From Diatrype stigma (Eukaryota > Ascomycota > Sordariomycetes > Xylariales > Diatrypaceae), in the NCBI GenBank assembly GCA_022225965.2, contig JAKJXP020000100.1, positions 62,001 to 126,000 of the forward strand: DNA of 64,000 nt, written 5' to 3'. Positions 22,759 to 36,153 of this stretch are shown here, in pieces. Position 1 is the stretch's first letter. The number at the start of each line of letters is the position of its first letter. Position numbers and translations under genes: made by a program. The notes below the pieces were generated by a model. The model made no database searches. It saw only the letters and a program-made list of their open reading frames with translations, and was not told the DNA's origin.

Positions 22759-25700
22759 TCACACATGAGGCGCGCCTGATTTGCCTTTGCCTAGCGAGTC
22801 GAAGAGTTCGTTGGGTGGTACGCGCTGTAATCCGCTTCCTCGGTCAAACATCGAAGTTGGCGCTGGAATGTAACCCTCACGCTTCTTCCGGTACCGATCT
22901 AACGCAAGTCCGGCAACTACGATGAGTAGCATAAGACCGAGCGAGATGGCGAGTGCAATAAGAACAATGAAGCCGACTGGCATGCCACCCCCGTCTGCAG
23001 GTTTGTTAGTTAAGCCAACCTTTGAAAAAGAAATCTCACTATCAAGTACTCACCCTCTGGCGGAAAGACATATTGGTTCTGCGTGAAAATCTTCGAGATC
23101 GATCCAGGAGTGTTACCCGCACCAGACGTGAGGGCGTAAGGCTGGGCTGTTTCGCCATCAAAGACAACGCTGGACACCGTACCAACATCTGCCAAGACGA
23201 TTGAGCCGGTCATCATTAGAACTTGGTCATCCTTCACAAGATCCGTAGATTTGTGGGTTGCCGTCAATGTGAACATCCGCAGACTGGTTATGACCGTACC
23301 AGGTTCGAAAGTAATCCCAGCTGACACCCACGAAGTACCGTCAAACTTCATCAAGTATGCCGCACCGGTAGAATCTGTACCCGTTGCCCAGATCTGGCTT
23401 CCCTCATCATTGGCCCGCGTCATAGCCTCGATTGGGCCTGGAAGCGTAGAGGCATCCGTGAAGCTAGTCCAGGTACTGGATGAGGCGTCGTAAGACATGA
23501 GGTAAGTGGTCGTATCATTGATTTCAAAGTTTCCACCAACAAGCAGGTTGGTGTCGCTTACCCACACCATGCTATTGACGTCCCCGCTCAGCTCATAGCC
23601 TGGCCGATTCCATTGGTTTGTCTCTGTGCTGAATACACAGACACCAGGACACGGCAGCGAACCGGCTGAGTCAAACGAGCCACCGACATACACATCTGTA
23701 GTGCCCGGCTGGACTTCAATAGCCGACACAGTCACATTTCCACCGCCTAGAGCCGGAGGCTGTGCATTGTACGATTTGGTAGCAAGGTTGTACGATACGA
23801 GACCAGTCACCGGCGAGTCGGAAAGAGTGCCATTGATACGGCCTCCAGCAAAAAGGTTGTCGCCTTCGAGAGCGAGGGCCTGAAATACGCTGTCCTCAGA
23901 CAGACCGTCTCCAAGCCCTGTAACACGATCGGAGTCGGTATGGTCGATGAATGCTAGATTGTTGACCGTCGATCCATCGGTAGCTTGTGCTACAAAGTGC
24001 CCTGCCAAAATAGTGACGTTTCTACCATCCTCCTCATTGAACAGGCCGGTAACCACTCCGTAGTAGGAGCTTGTACGATCAAAGGACGAGTCTCGTTTCG
24101 AAAGGGTACTCGTAGATGTGTTTGAGGCAGCCGGAGAGCTAATGTCGATAGGGAAGGTACCGAGTTCATCACCCAGAGTGGCAACTCCGTTGGCTCGAAG
24201 TGTTTGAGCCGACAACGATCCAGCGTAAAACGAAGTACCGTTGGGGAGGTTCAGGATGGACGCTGACAAGAAGCCATCTATGTAAGGAGCCTGCGTGCCT
24301 AGATTTTGGATCCAGTTGCTTTTTGACGGAACCCACACCGCAAAGCCATCAACCTCGATAGCGTCGTTGTCGCCGAAGGCGAGCAGTTGTTTGAAATCAC
24401 CAGTCAGAGTGATGACATCTTCGGCCGCATCAGTTACGTTCAGGGTGATGGGCACAACCTCTTTCACAATGCCATCAACACCAGCCCCTAAAGGAGACCA
24501 TGCGTTCTCCGCACTGTCGTAGACACCAACATTGCTCAGTCCTTGGGCTGACCCATCAAGGGTATTGTTGAACTGGCCACCAACGAAAAGTTTGTTGTCC
24601 AGCAAAACCATAGACGTGACTTCGCCATTAAGGCCGCCATCCAGCGTTGCGGCTGTGGCATCATTACTGTTGATCGATATTATGTTGCTAACAGTATCGG
24701 AAGTGAAATTCCCGCCGATGTAGGTCTTCTCATCGGAAGCAACCAATGAGGTGACAGCCGAGTTGGTAGTGAAGGTAGACCCAAGCTTCGTATAAGCCGA
24801 ATCGGCAAATTCCGTCGCATTGATATTGGGGTCAGTTGGATCATACTCGAACAAGCCGTTTAGACCTCTCGTAGAGTTCTGGACCAACTTGAACTCGACT
24901 CTCTCAGCCACCAGGATCAGGTTGCCCTCAGGCACTGATTGTCCTGCCACGGGGGCTAAGGTAACACTCGGGCGGAAAGAGTCAGAGCTGGCATCGACGG
25001 TGGTTTGGATGAGCTGATCATATTTCTCATAGTTGTTGGATTGGTATAGTGACTGCCCATTCGGTATGAGATTTTGGTTTTCCCCTCCGGAGGTCAGAGT
25101 TCCGGTCACGGTGAACTGGCCGCGCCTCGAGCACGTGTTATCTTGGAGACAGCCAGGTGTATACATGTTGATGGTATACTCGCCTGATTCTCTGATATCT
25201 GGGTAGAATGTGACGGTTGCCGCGTCTGACTCAACGGGGCTGGGAAGTTCAGCAGACAAGTACTGCGAGTTGCTGCTTCCTGACGAGGTGACGGTCCAGG
25301 GACCAGTTGATGTCGCATTCGATGGCGTAGTACCATTTGCACAGGTAGGTTCGTTGAAATCGTTGATGGCATATGTGAACATCCGATCTTGGTAAAGCTC
25401 GATGCCATTCAAGCCAGCACCGCTACCGTAAAAATCAGATATGTCCAATCTGAACTGGTTCATGCCAACCGTGTTGACAAATTCGAAGTCCTGGAACTCG
25501 ACACTTGGGTCATCACTGAGGGGACACTCGCTGGTGCAAGACCTGTTCTGGCCGCTTGCGGGGTCGATATAGGTGAAGTTCATGATCCCATTCAGCGGTA
25601 GTGCGGTAAATCGAAACGTTTTGGTGCCACGGCCATCCTGGTGGGTATTCCGTAATCGAAGCTTGTACGGCTCAAAACCGAAACCGAAAGAAGCCGTCCA

Positions 25701-26528
25701 CGCACCGGGAACACCATCCCGCAGGAGCCAAGTACTCCCCGCACCGTCCCCACTATCCGCATTGCACACGATATTCCTGGGGTCATTGAAGCCATCCGTT
25801 GATGTCGTTTGTTCAGCTTGGATTGTCGCCGAGGAGAGGTTAATGAGGTGGGAGTCCGGATTACTCGGTGTGCTCATATTGCCTAGTCCAGTGAATCTTC
25901 CCCCGAAAATGATATTCCCAGTCGACGCTTTGGCGATCGATGTGACTGGCCCGTTAAAGCCCGCAAATGGCAGGCTCGTCCATTCCCCGCCCGTCCACGT
26001 GATAGCGTTGGTAGAGTCGTCAGTCCTGAAACTACCTCCCACATAGATACTATCAGCTGAATCGTCGCAGAGCAAGGCATTAACTTCGCCCTCTATGCCA
26101 ACGAGGGGTGTTGCGGTGGAGCTTGTGGTATCGTAAGAAACGATTGCCGGGGACTGCACTCCATTCAAACTGGTGAAATTGCCGGCGAGAATAAGCTTGC
26201 CCTTGAACATGCACATGGCCCGAATGGAAGCGTCGGCATCTTGGAGGCTGAAAAACATGCCATTTGGCAACCGGGTCAGAAGTGACTGAGATCCATTCGT
26301 GCTATATGATTGCTCAGATTGTCCTTCGTAGGTATAAAAGGATATGCCGGCGAATTCCCCGGCAATGCCTATCCGTCCCAGTCCCGAAAGGACAAGATTT
26401 GAACTGGGTACCGAGTCTCCGGGCATGGCGTGTGACAACGGAGAAAGGGAGGCAAGAATGGAGAGCCATGATGTAGGTGTTCGGAGGTAGCTGCCTGTCG
26501 CAGACCTCGACGTAAAAGGTATTCGCAT
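22759..26528 (-). CDS. RAX2: Rax2-type polarity protein, large membrane glycoprotein
   Basis: Rax2 is a type I membrane protein marking cell poles and hyphal growth or septation sites. Exons 23054-26528 and 22759-22994, joined by a 59-nt intron (22995-23053) that gives PPEDGGGMPVGF; 1236 aa, the family's usual size. The ATG at 26528 is the first possible start, since the frame upstream has no ATG. The first 25 or so residues form a signal peptide (basic MRIPFTSR, then a hydrophobic stretch to SHA). The ectodomain has repeated YVGGSF/FVGGQF/LFAGGRI-type blades typical of a propeller, and many N-x-S/T sites. The last exon carries a transmembrane helix (about 1166-1189), then RYRKK and a short cytoplasmic tail with GYIPAPTSMFDRG and a Rax2-type end (SLGKGKSG). 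A KRDSSF dibasic site sits mid-ectodomain. Confidence 0.93.
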
Positions 26529-29500
26529 GTCTATCGTGACAATGGACCGAGGCAAAGGTGAAATGTTATATTGCCTCGGTCTCGAACCAACCAGATCGCT
26601 AGTTAGAGAGGCCGACTGATATATCTCATGGAGAAAAGTTGATTCGAGTCCAATTACGGTCCATAGCCCCCGAGCGTGCGATACTGTCGATGAAGTGGAA
26701 ACCGAGCGATCTCGTTCGTATGTGTCGGGTGTTGACTCGTTCGATTCCTTCGCTCACAATCTCGGGCTCTTCCTGTCTGATTACGCTAGTTCGTGGATTG
26801 CGATACGCTCGACTGCAACCGGGGGATATTAAGAATGAATCGATCGAGAGCTACCGAACTCAATTAAAAACCAATAGGCACGCGAGCTGAAGGTCGATTG
26901 AAGACTGCAGATTGAAGATTAGGTTGTCGTCATCGATGCGCGGCGATGAAGATCAGGCCGATAAGACTGAGAAGGTCCACGGGATGGCCTGTTGCTGGCT
27001 TCTGCTGTTTTTCCCTTCCAAGTTTCGGGCGCCGTATGATATTGAAGGTGCAGGCCGGGATCACTAGCGTAGGTACAGGTTGACTGGCGTGCTGCTGGCG
27101 TACGTGCTGGCTGTGGTGTTAGGCTTGTAGGGCGCAGGGTGGGGTGGGTGAGTTGGCTGTTGATTGACCCGTGACAGCTTCGGCCTGGATGTTGACCTAA
27201 CTAAATCAGTCCAGTCAGCAGCAGTTCCCGGCCAAAGCTAGCACCAAAGCAGTACTAGTGTACCGATTGAAATTTAGTCCAAATTAGATGACGGCACCGG
27301 CACCGGTAGCACCCAAGCAGCTGCCAAGGCTCCCAGGCACCTATGCTGAGCTAGGTAATGCGTCCAGTCCAGTGCGCTTGAGTGTCTGCCGTGTCTGCGT
27401 GTCTCCAGTCTTCAGGTACCTTGTTACATCGGTGTGCCCAGGCCCAATCTGCCATTCCATCAAATCAACACGAGCCATGCACGAGATGGCAGCGATGATT
27501 CTGTGTAGGAAGGATGGCTTTATGCTCAGCCCCCCATCACCAACTGGCCAATGCGGTATGGGGTGAAGATGGGGTTTTGAGCATATATGGCCACTGCAAA
27601 GGGCTTTCGATGTTCTCCGCGATGAATAGCGCAAAGACACCCCATCAAGGTAGCTCTCGCCAATATCTCATGCGAGAAGGGAAAAATATATGGGGATATC
27701 TTACCAGGTAGCCTATGGAAAGCAGCTGCTGCAATGCTCTCCCGATCGTGTCACTGTCACAATCACACTTGTCCGTGTATGTAGCGGTATTGTACCTGCG
27801 TACGAAATGGCCCTAGATAATTCCTGCCACAGAATTACGAGGCCAACCACTTTGCAACTTTTCGATACGAGCAATTGCCGCCGTGTCGTGTCGTATATTG
27901 TGTCGCTCAACCGCCGGTAGGAAAATCAGTGCTCAAATGTATAATTTGATAGTTATGTCTGTTCGGAAACGAGTGGTACGGGAAATATAATTCCCTGGAA
28001 CGAGCGTCAATGACTGGTCGACCACGCCAAATCGATTATTTCCTACAGTCCCGGATCTGTTTCTTTTCTTCTGTCGGAGAAGTGGCCTGCCAGATTGCGC
28101 TTTGGTCAGATCAGGGGCAAGGGAGAAACGGTTTGGCTGCCTGGGCCGCTGCGTTGGTTGAATGAGTGACTGGAAAACGACTGTAGAGAACGTGTATAGA
28201 AAAAAGAGAGGGAGGGAGGGTAAAGAATGTCTCCTAACAACGATTACAGGATAGTGCAACTATCGACCGCATTCGTATGCTGCCTTGAGGGGAGAATTCG
28301 TTCTATGCTCAAAAGAGAGAGCGAAGAAGTGTAATTTTCAACCTGTCGGTTCGATTGGGTAAGATTAGGAAGAACATGCACTACGCACCACGCAGCGCCA
28401 GAGATGGAAGGAAGAAGAGCAGGGGAGGTCGGTGAGTTCGCACGAATGAGCCGACGCGCCTTTTCCCGCTGCCGACTGCAGATGCACGCTCGAGGTGGCT
28501 GTTAAGGGGTGCATAAAGCTAATCGCTGTAGGTAGGTATTGTACTAAAAAGCCAATCCGTAGCAACCGAACTGCGCCGGGGGTCAGCGTCAGCGGGCAGG
28601 CCCATCCATGCAACTGGCCGCCTCAAGATCCCATCCTGCCCAGCTACATACAACCATAGAAGGTAATACGTAACTACATACCTACTTGGGTACCTATGTA
28701 GGTAGTATTTGTCTGCTTATTGACTTTCTCGTCTCTTCCAACGTCGCACTCAAGTCAGATGTTATCGTACTTCTCCCAAGCAGCTGCTACGTATCCAGTA
28801 AGAGTACAAATATTGCATATATACCCCGTACTAGCCTTGATCACCAGATATAAGATGTGATGATCCGAGATGTTCTGCATACCTTCACCACTACCTTCAC
28901 AACTTGTAGGTATATAACCTAACCACCTACTCTCTTTAAATGTTCCTTGGTAACGTATATAACCAACTAGGATCTGTTGTCACTTGTGTATAGGTGACAT
29001 ATCTAGAATCGTTTAGAGAGCCTACCTTTCTGCCTTAGTAGGTATTTAGGTCCTCATATTGAATTTACTTATATCGATACCTATACGACGAGAGATCGGT
29101 TTGCTCTCTCCTTAATAATAGGTCTCTAGAGCAGAAGCCACCCAAAGAACAGTTGTACAGACCAGATCGTGTATAACTATTTAGATATAGTCCAGGTTAC
29201 CCTTCCATTACGTGATACTTCGGCCAACTTCACGAGAGTTACCTTACGCCTCAGACGCTCCGTGACGGTGGAAAGGAGCAGGATCGTAGCGTGGGTCTTG
29301 TGCAATATGCAGTTTCAATAAGCACGCTAGGTGACTTGAGAGTAGCACGCAAGCAAACAAGCCACCCCCTTCAGCACATATGCCTAAATACGATCCTGCT
29401 CTGACCTGTTCCCCAGGTTACTCGTTCACTCAAATCTATAACAACCAGCAGCCCCGACTACAGAGATTCGATACATGCGTAAACATGGTTGAGCTTGCCA

Positions 29501-29990
29501 TACGGCCAGTTGAATGTTAGGCTTGGGTAGGTAGATCTGTGAAAAAAATGCCCTGGGCACTAAAATTGAGCTAGTCGGCCAGAACATTCCTTTACATATA
29601 CCACCGGGTTACGTATAATAACGAAACCCCTACCGTATACCATCACCAAGCCACTTCTCGTCCTGGAATGTGAATACCTGAACAGTAGGCATCTCCGGTC
29701 TCGTATTCAGTTACTCAGCAAACGTCGACCATGCGGGCTGCTCATCTCAATTGCAACTTATCGATTTCACCCATGACTTGGCCGGTCATGGTAGGTATTC
29801 CTGGTAAACCGTTCGGGCCGTTTGGAGATGTAAAATTCAACTGGTCGGAAGGCGCGACTAAACATATATATACAGCCATAAGACTTTGGCCAGACAGATG
29901 CTCTTGCTGCTCTTAATCAAGGCAGATCGGGGTAAATGCAATGACCATCCCATGCGTAAAGACTAGCGAAGCACAACATGAACGCTGTCA
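26529..29990. other. Intergenic, RAX2 promoter side; gene-poor
   Basis: 3.5 kb without a supportable gene. Presumably it holds the RAX2 promoter at its left and the LCL3 3' untranslated region at its right. It is rich in TACCTA/TAGGTA words (about 28650-29060). Frames at 27341-27640, 27933-28259 and 28365-28613 have no domain. Confidence 0.55.
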
Positions 29991-30835
29991 TCAATCTTTC
30001 TTAATCACTGGGTCTTCTAGGTTCATCCGAGTCTTGTAATCGCGGGGACTCTCGAAGTGCTTAGGCTTGCCCCCCCATATTCCGAGTTTCTTCACCTTGG
30101 CAACCGCCTCGGCAGCCTTGTATTCCTCTTCGAGACCACCGAATTCCGCTCCCGTCTTGGCTTCGTAGGTCGTCGCTAGCCCCGCCTTCAGCATCTCCAG
30201 GCCGACGTCCTTGCGTCGAAATAGCCGCCTCACGTAGACAGTCGCGACGATGCGGTCGTATTGGTCGCGCTTGTAGATCTTCGCGCGCACTCTTCGCCCC
30301 AGGATGTAGTTCGAGAGCCAGGACAGCGCATCTGTCGCGAAAGGCTGAGCCGGTCGTCCGAAGTGGGCGCCTTCTGGCGCATCAATACCGGCAAGCCGTA
30401 TAGGTATCTACATAGATCAGGTCAGTGGTCGAACAGCCCGCAGAGCGACTCGGATTCGTAGCATACAGTCTTTCCTCTCAGAATCGGCTTCTTGACTGGG
30501 ACCCTTCGCAGCCAGCCCCATCCTGCCAAACGTCCACCGGGTGTATGGAAGAGGTGGAAGTTGTCGCCATCCCCAACGCTCGTGACATGTCCAAATAAGC
30601 TCCTCTTCCTGAAGAAATTCGGCAGTACGTGGGTGGCGCCGGGTATCCTGCGCAGATGCGATCTGTAGATGCGGATCGACACAAGAACGGTAGTGGTGGC
30701 CAGAACGGTAGGTATCCAGTTTATGGGGTCCTTGTAGTGCTGCCAGTCGGTGGCATTGAGACTTTCAGTCCAGGAAACGGAGCGCCGGTTCGGGTCCTTT
30801 TCCTTTCCAGCGCTCGAAGTAAACGGCCATGGCAT
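29991..30835 (-). CDS. LCL3: Membrane-anchored thermonuclease-like LCL3
   Basis: LCL3 belongs to the staphylococcal-nuclease (SNase/TNase) superfamily and is a fungal protein reported at mitochondria. Exons 30467-30835 and 29991-30407, with a 59-nt intron (30408-30466) joining LRGKT to [13 protein letters not shown]; 261 aa, the usual size. One membrane segment lies at about residues 39-56 ([19 protein letters not shown]). The SNase domain follows with VGDGDNF and catalytic-type residues R127 (IPIR), E135 (DAPE) and R175 (YDRI), so the active site looks intact. The C-terminus [19 protein letters not shown] is family-typical. It is divergent from YVC1 with 1.9 kb between. The biological substrate is not known to me. 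Confidence 0.93.
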
Positions 30836-32743
30836 TATCGTTTGTGAATAAAGCCGCCCAGTGAAGGGGCCGTTTATTGTTGTTTCCGAGAACCAAGTTG
30901 CCCGCTTCGGTGGGTAGTTGCGCTTGAACTATTTTAGTGGAGAAGGAAACATCGCCCGGACAATGCAACCAGGCAACCTGGAACCAGTCAACCTGGAACC
31001 AGTGGCACGGCTGCAGCACGGGCAAATCTGTAAGGCCTGGGGTGGCTGACGTGCGATGTCGGCTGCCATATGGCTGCCGATTGGAGATGCAGCTGCCAAG
31101 ACGAACATCACATGCCCAGGTGACTCAAGATGGATCCATCCACCCTATACTTTTTGGTAGGGCTCAAGAGGACGATTAATGGCAAAGGCACATGCATGCA
31201 AGTTTCCTAAATCGTTCCAAGGTTGCATACCCAACTATTAGGTACATAGGCAGGCGTTAGCCATGTGGATAGCCCATGCGAGATAACTTAAGAACGTAGG
31301 TAATACAGCCAATAGTGCTCCTGAGCACGTAGGTAAGTAGGCGAGGTGCAGGACGGAAACTCAGCGTTCGGCTTGATATGTATGGTCAGGTATGTTGAGA
31401 TTGGTAGACATGGTGGCATGTAGGTATCCTTGTGCTAATTGCAACGGAAACCTTAAGGACTTAATACATCAGCTGGATCAGTGACTATTAAGTAATTGGG
31501 GCCCGTTGCAATAAGCACAACCTCCCGATCAACATGATAAGTTGATACGATGTACTAGCTGACTCCCATAAAATTGACTATGCTATGTACGCATCATGAT
31601 ACCTTCTTTTATAAACCTCGGCGTGAATCAGTTGATAGGGATATTCCCGTTCACGATGCCTGCCATTGGAGCCCCTAACAATCAATATCTTACTCACTCT
31701 GGGTATCTCCTCTAATAAGTACAGGATAACTTATGAAGCAGTATATATCGAAACCCTGGAGCATATCATTCATAATCGAAGCAGTTGTCCCATTAAGAAA
31801 TAACTAAGAGAAAGCCTCCCTTATCCCCGAGCGGCTTCTCCCGATGAAACGATGCCAGTCAGGCCAGTCCAAAAGGTGTTTCATGGCATTCCACCCTACT
31901 GGGTCGATCGACTATTATTTTCAACGATCTGACTGATAACGAAACAGGCTTACGAATGCAGAGTCATTCCGCGTAAAGCGCAACAACTCTTTTTCACTAC
32001 GTCAGTCCTAGCTGATGCATATCCTGTCGATCGTGGTAAAGTCATCCCAGGGTGCTCCGTAGCAGCGTAGGCATGTAGGCCGGATAGGTAGTGAACGGCA
32101 ACCCGAGATAGCCAAGTGGGCATAAATAAAGGCAGTGGTGTTTAACGTTTAGTTAAAGATGCATATGCACATTAGACCATCCCTTGACATCAGGTATATG
32201 ATGGTGTTGGAGCGGGCCAGGTAAAACTTGTAATAGGAAGTTTCCCGTTGCAATGATATATGATACAGTATTGGTGTACATATATACATACATACATACA
32301 TACTAACTAACTAACTAACTATCTTAGTATAGGGTTCTCTGTAATTAGGCCTGCCAGGCCTGTTGGTGATTCGTTAGTGTGGCCTATCAAGCCCCATAGT
32401 TCTGAACCAGATAGGGTACGCCATTGAGAAAGTTGCCCCTATAGGCAACTCTATTCATCGATATTTGTATGCATTCTTTGTTGGCACCTATATCTCCGAC
32501 CAATCAATAGCCCAGTATACCTTAGGAACTGGTCCATGTTCCCTGTTCCCTCACGTCACACTGATATGCAAGATCTCCTACCTACATCGCTACATATCCA
32601 CTACTAACTGCAACTTCGATCCAGCATACAGGCATACGGCATCAGGCATACGGCATACCACCTACGTAAATCCTCTTTCTACGCGAGCTCGGCTCTGCGG
32701 TAGGAGTCAGGGATTCGTATAATCCTCATCGCAGCAGCTCAGG
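30836..32743. other. Divergent intergenic region LCL3/YVC1
   Basis: 1.9 kb with no supported gene; both promoters must lie here. A CATA/ACTA tetranucleotide run is at 32281-32321. Short open frames near 30937-31179 and 32465-32722 have no domain. Confidence 0.55.
32281..32321. repeat. CATA then ACTA tetranucleotide runs
   Basis: Four or so CATA units pass directly into five ACTA-type units, a compound microsatellite. Confidence 0.85.
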
Positions 32744-35319
32744 ATGACGGATAGCCGTGGTTCGAGGAGAAGAAGGATACAGGTGCAAGAGCCTGGCGAC
32801 GCCGAAAGACGGCCCCTGCTTGATCGTGCAGGTCACGGAACCCCCATGGACGGGGAGACCTTTTTCAGCTGCAACCAGAACGTCCACGCCCACTTGCCCG
32901 TTTACACCAATATCCACCGGATAAGGCGAGATGTGATCGCCATCGTGGAGGACTACCTCACGTTCGAGCAGCTGAGGGACCTCCGCCTCAATATCTCGGT
33001 CGTCCGGCCCTTGGTTGACAAGCTGTACGAGCTGGATGATATTTCTATCGGTACGCTTGACGTCCTCACCCCTCACGAGGAACGACCAGGGCCGCTAACG
33101 TGAACGCCAGTCTACTGTCTGCTCGTAAACCGATCACAGTTTCTGCTCGAGCAGGAGCACATGAGCAATAGGCAGAATGTCAACTTTACGCGGGCAACCC
33201 TATGCGAGGTGGTGGCAACCCGTATTTTAAGACGTTTTGGTGACGATAACCCAGGCCCACAGGGGCTTTTACTCTTGGCAAATATTCTTATAGCTGGATT
33301 CGAGCCGTTCCAAAATGCCCCTGAGGAAGTGCGTCGCGAGGCCTCGTTGTCATCAACGTGGAACTACCACAATACGCTGCCGGCGCTCGAAGTGGCCATT
33401 CTAAGTGAAAGCAAGCATTTCTTGAGTTCTACTCACTGCCAAAAAGTGTACGTGAGCCGGCCTCATCATGACGGAACCAGCCCAACGCTAACGTTGACAA
33501 AGAATTGAAGCCATCTACATCGGACAAGTGGTGTACACGCCTTCTAGCTTCGTGGATATGATCCCGGATCGCTATAAGCAAAAGCCTATCGCCCTGTATG
33601 AACCACGTACTGCGCCTCTGTTAAACCAATACCGCCTCATGGTACCCCGAACACGGACCTTCTTGGAGATAATCCAGTTCATTACCCTCTTGTTTTTATA
33701 TCTTCTTTTTATGCTAGAGCGAAACCCTAAGATCTATAGCGTATACGAGATTTGCTTTTCTATCTATGGATTTGGCTGGGTATTAGACCAGTTTGCCACG
33801 ATCCTTGCACATGGATGGTGAGTATACGCTGACTGACTATACGCGTTATACCTCGTTCATTGACATATGTTGCTAGGCACGTCTACGCCCAAAACCTTTG
33901 GTCGTTTCTGGATGTGATATTTGCGGTTGTTTACTGGGCCTATTTGATACTTAGGATCCACGGCTGGGTAACAGACGATGTTGTACCTGGCCAGCAGGCG
34001 GTCGACGTGCTGGCGATGGGTGCTCCGGTCCTCATCCCCCGGTTAGCATTCAACTTACTGTCGGACAACCTGGTATTCCTATCTCTGCGTTCTATGATGG
34101 CAGACTTCACAGCCCTGACGGCGTTGTCGGCTTGGTACGTTCTCAACCCGTCGAAAGCTATACTTGGCTTACATGAAACTTCCTACCGTCTATTGCCGAC
34201 TACTAACACTTTTCAGGTGCTTCTGTGGGTTTCTTATGTCGATGTTCTGGCTAGCGGAAGGGCGCCATAACCTCGTGTGAGTATCAGTGTCTTCCAAGGC
34301 TGACCTATTCAGCTAACATTACGCAGCACAATTAGCAAATGGATGCTTTGGATCTGGTTTGGTTTAGACGGCAGTGGTGTTCAGAACTCGGTTAGTCACC
34401 TGTACAACTAATTTCAAGACACCCATCACTAACCTTAATGGACATATAGACCGATTTTCACTGGCTCCTTGGACCGATTCTAATGGTCACATTCGCGTTT
34501 CTCGGCAACACCCTATTTCTGACTATCCTGGTTTCCATGCTTTCGAACACTTTCAGCACTATTGTAGCGAATGCGACAGCCGAGATCGCGTTCCGCCGGG
34601 CTGTCCTGACGCTCGAGGGCGTAAAGGGCGATGCGATATTTGCGTATCAACCTCCGTTCAACATCATCGCACTGTTCATACTCGTGCCTATGAGGTTTTT
34701 CGTGAATGCTCGCTGGTTCCACAAGATCCACGTTGCGACTGTGCGTGCGATCAACACGCCCATCCTCCTCATCATCGCGTTGCTGGAAAGGAGACTACTA
34801 TGGCCCAATTCCGATTACGGGCAGGATCCGATAGAGCAGTTGCCCAAGAAGAGCCGCAGCAAGGGTTGGTTCTGGGAGAAGTGGAAGATTACGACGCATA
34901 GCGATATCCAGACCGTCTTCGAGATAGCGCCGCCTACTTCGGTAGTTGAGGACATCGCCGTGGACGACGAGCTGACGCACCACATGATACGCAGGCAGTT
35001 CGGACGGCAGCAGAGTTCAACGGTCATATCCACCAATAGGAAGCGGGATAGTGACGAGGAGGGATCGAACAAGAATTTCGTCCCCAAAGCGCCCAGCCGT
35101 CGCGACTCGATCGCCCCCTGGGGCGACTTGTCCGAGCAGGTGCGCGATATCATGAACGAGACGGTCGGGGTGGAAAACCTCTCGAACCGCATAGACAACC
35201 TGGAACATTCGACAGCTAGGATCGAGAGAATGTTGGGCAAGCTATGCGGCGATGACGTTTTCGCCGAGGAAGACGACAGGTCGCCTTTAGATGAGGAGGG
35301 ACGAGCGATGGACGAATGA
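32744..35319 (+). CDS. YVC1: TRP-family vacuolar cation channel, Yvc1-like
   Basis: Yvc1/TRPY channels release Ca2+ from the vacuole in response to stretch and Ca2+. Seven exons: 32744-33050, 33111-33447, 33503-33817, 33877-34134, 34217-34276, 34327-34390, 34450-35319; 736 aa. All six introns are 50-82 nt with GT donors and AG acceptors and keep frame (for example ILAHGW/HVYAQN and ALSAW/CFCGF). A cytosolic N-terminus of about 245 residues precedes hydrophobic segments at roughly 250-270, 280-305, 325-345 and 360-400, the pore-like WIWFGLDGSG (about 436-445) before exon 7, and a long last helix (ILMVTFAFLGNTLFLTILV). The cytosolic tail ends in acidic DDVFAEEDDRSPLDEEG, recalling the Ca2+-responsive acidic cluster of yeast Yvc1. 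Orthology to Yvc1 is inferred; other TRPY paralogues are possible. Confidence 0.9.
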
Positions 35320-36153
35320 GATTGTTCCGCAATGTAAATTGTGAGCGTAAAGAGACCTTTTTATGACTAGGTAGGATGCATACGGCATGGAGTTTGTAGC
35401 TCATAGCGTCGGCGAAGAACGGTCATTGCTTGTTTGTTTGTAGTACTGTTTGTAGTACTATGGTGAGCCACAAATTGGACTGGTTTATTTTTTATTTTTT
35501 TTTCTTCCGGCTTTCCTTCTCTAGCAACGGGGCACAGATACATAGTAGTAGTAGGTCTACAGTCTGTTCATGGATTCTGTCAACCCGTATCTGGAGTCCT
35601 GGACTGCTGTTCCACAATAGCCCGCTTACCTTATGACTGGACGTTGTCTATGAGTTTGCCCAGTGATGAGTCAAATGCCAACAAAGTTAATTTCCCTAAT
35701 ATACTACTAGGTTCCCGGTAGTTTGGCTTGGATGGCAGGCACAGTAGCCATCGCTCTTTCCAGTTGCAACCGGGCTGATACGAAGCAACCAGTGCCTATT
35801 ATTTCCCAAGCTTAACGCCAAATAGTAAAGCTCATATCTACAGGCGAGCATACCAAAGTAAGGCAGAAAAGGAGCCCGATTATCTTTCCCTTCTCCATCA
35901 CCATCGTCGCCGTCGCCACAAAGAATACCTCGCACACTCACAAGAAGAGATTTCACGCATGCACACATTCGAGGGAACAGGGGAAAGGGAGACCCAGCAA
36001 AACGAGACCCTACCTTAAGAAAGGACCTACACTACCTGCCCACCTATCTAGTAGGTACCTGTGTAGGTTACCTGAGTAGGTACGCAACCACACGAAAAGC
36101 CACGCCACAACGCTCCCCACCCGAGACTAAAACCAAATAAGAAGAAAGAAAAG
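35320..36153. other. Intergenic, YVC1 3' end to small Cys-rich gene
   Basis: 0.8 kb with no gene. A long T-rich run lies at about 35488-35507. The last 150 bp, with TAGGTACC and ACCTGAGTAGGTACGC-type words, is the presumed promoter of the small gene at 36154. Confidence 0.5.

Noticed and set aside
34374..34901. 175-codon plus-strand frame in YVC1
   Set aside because: Crosses a splice junction of YVC1 in the wrong frame.
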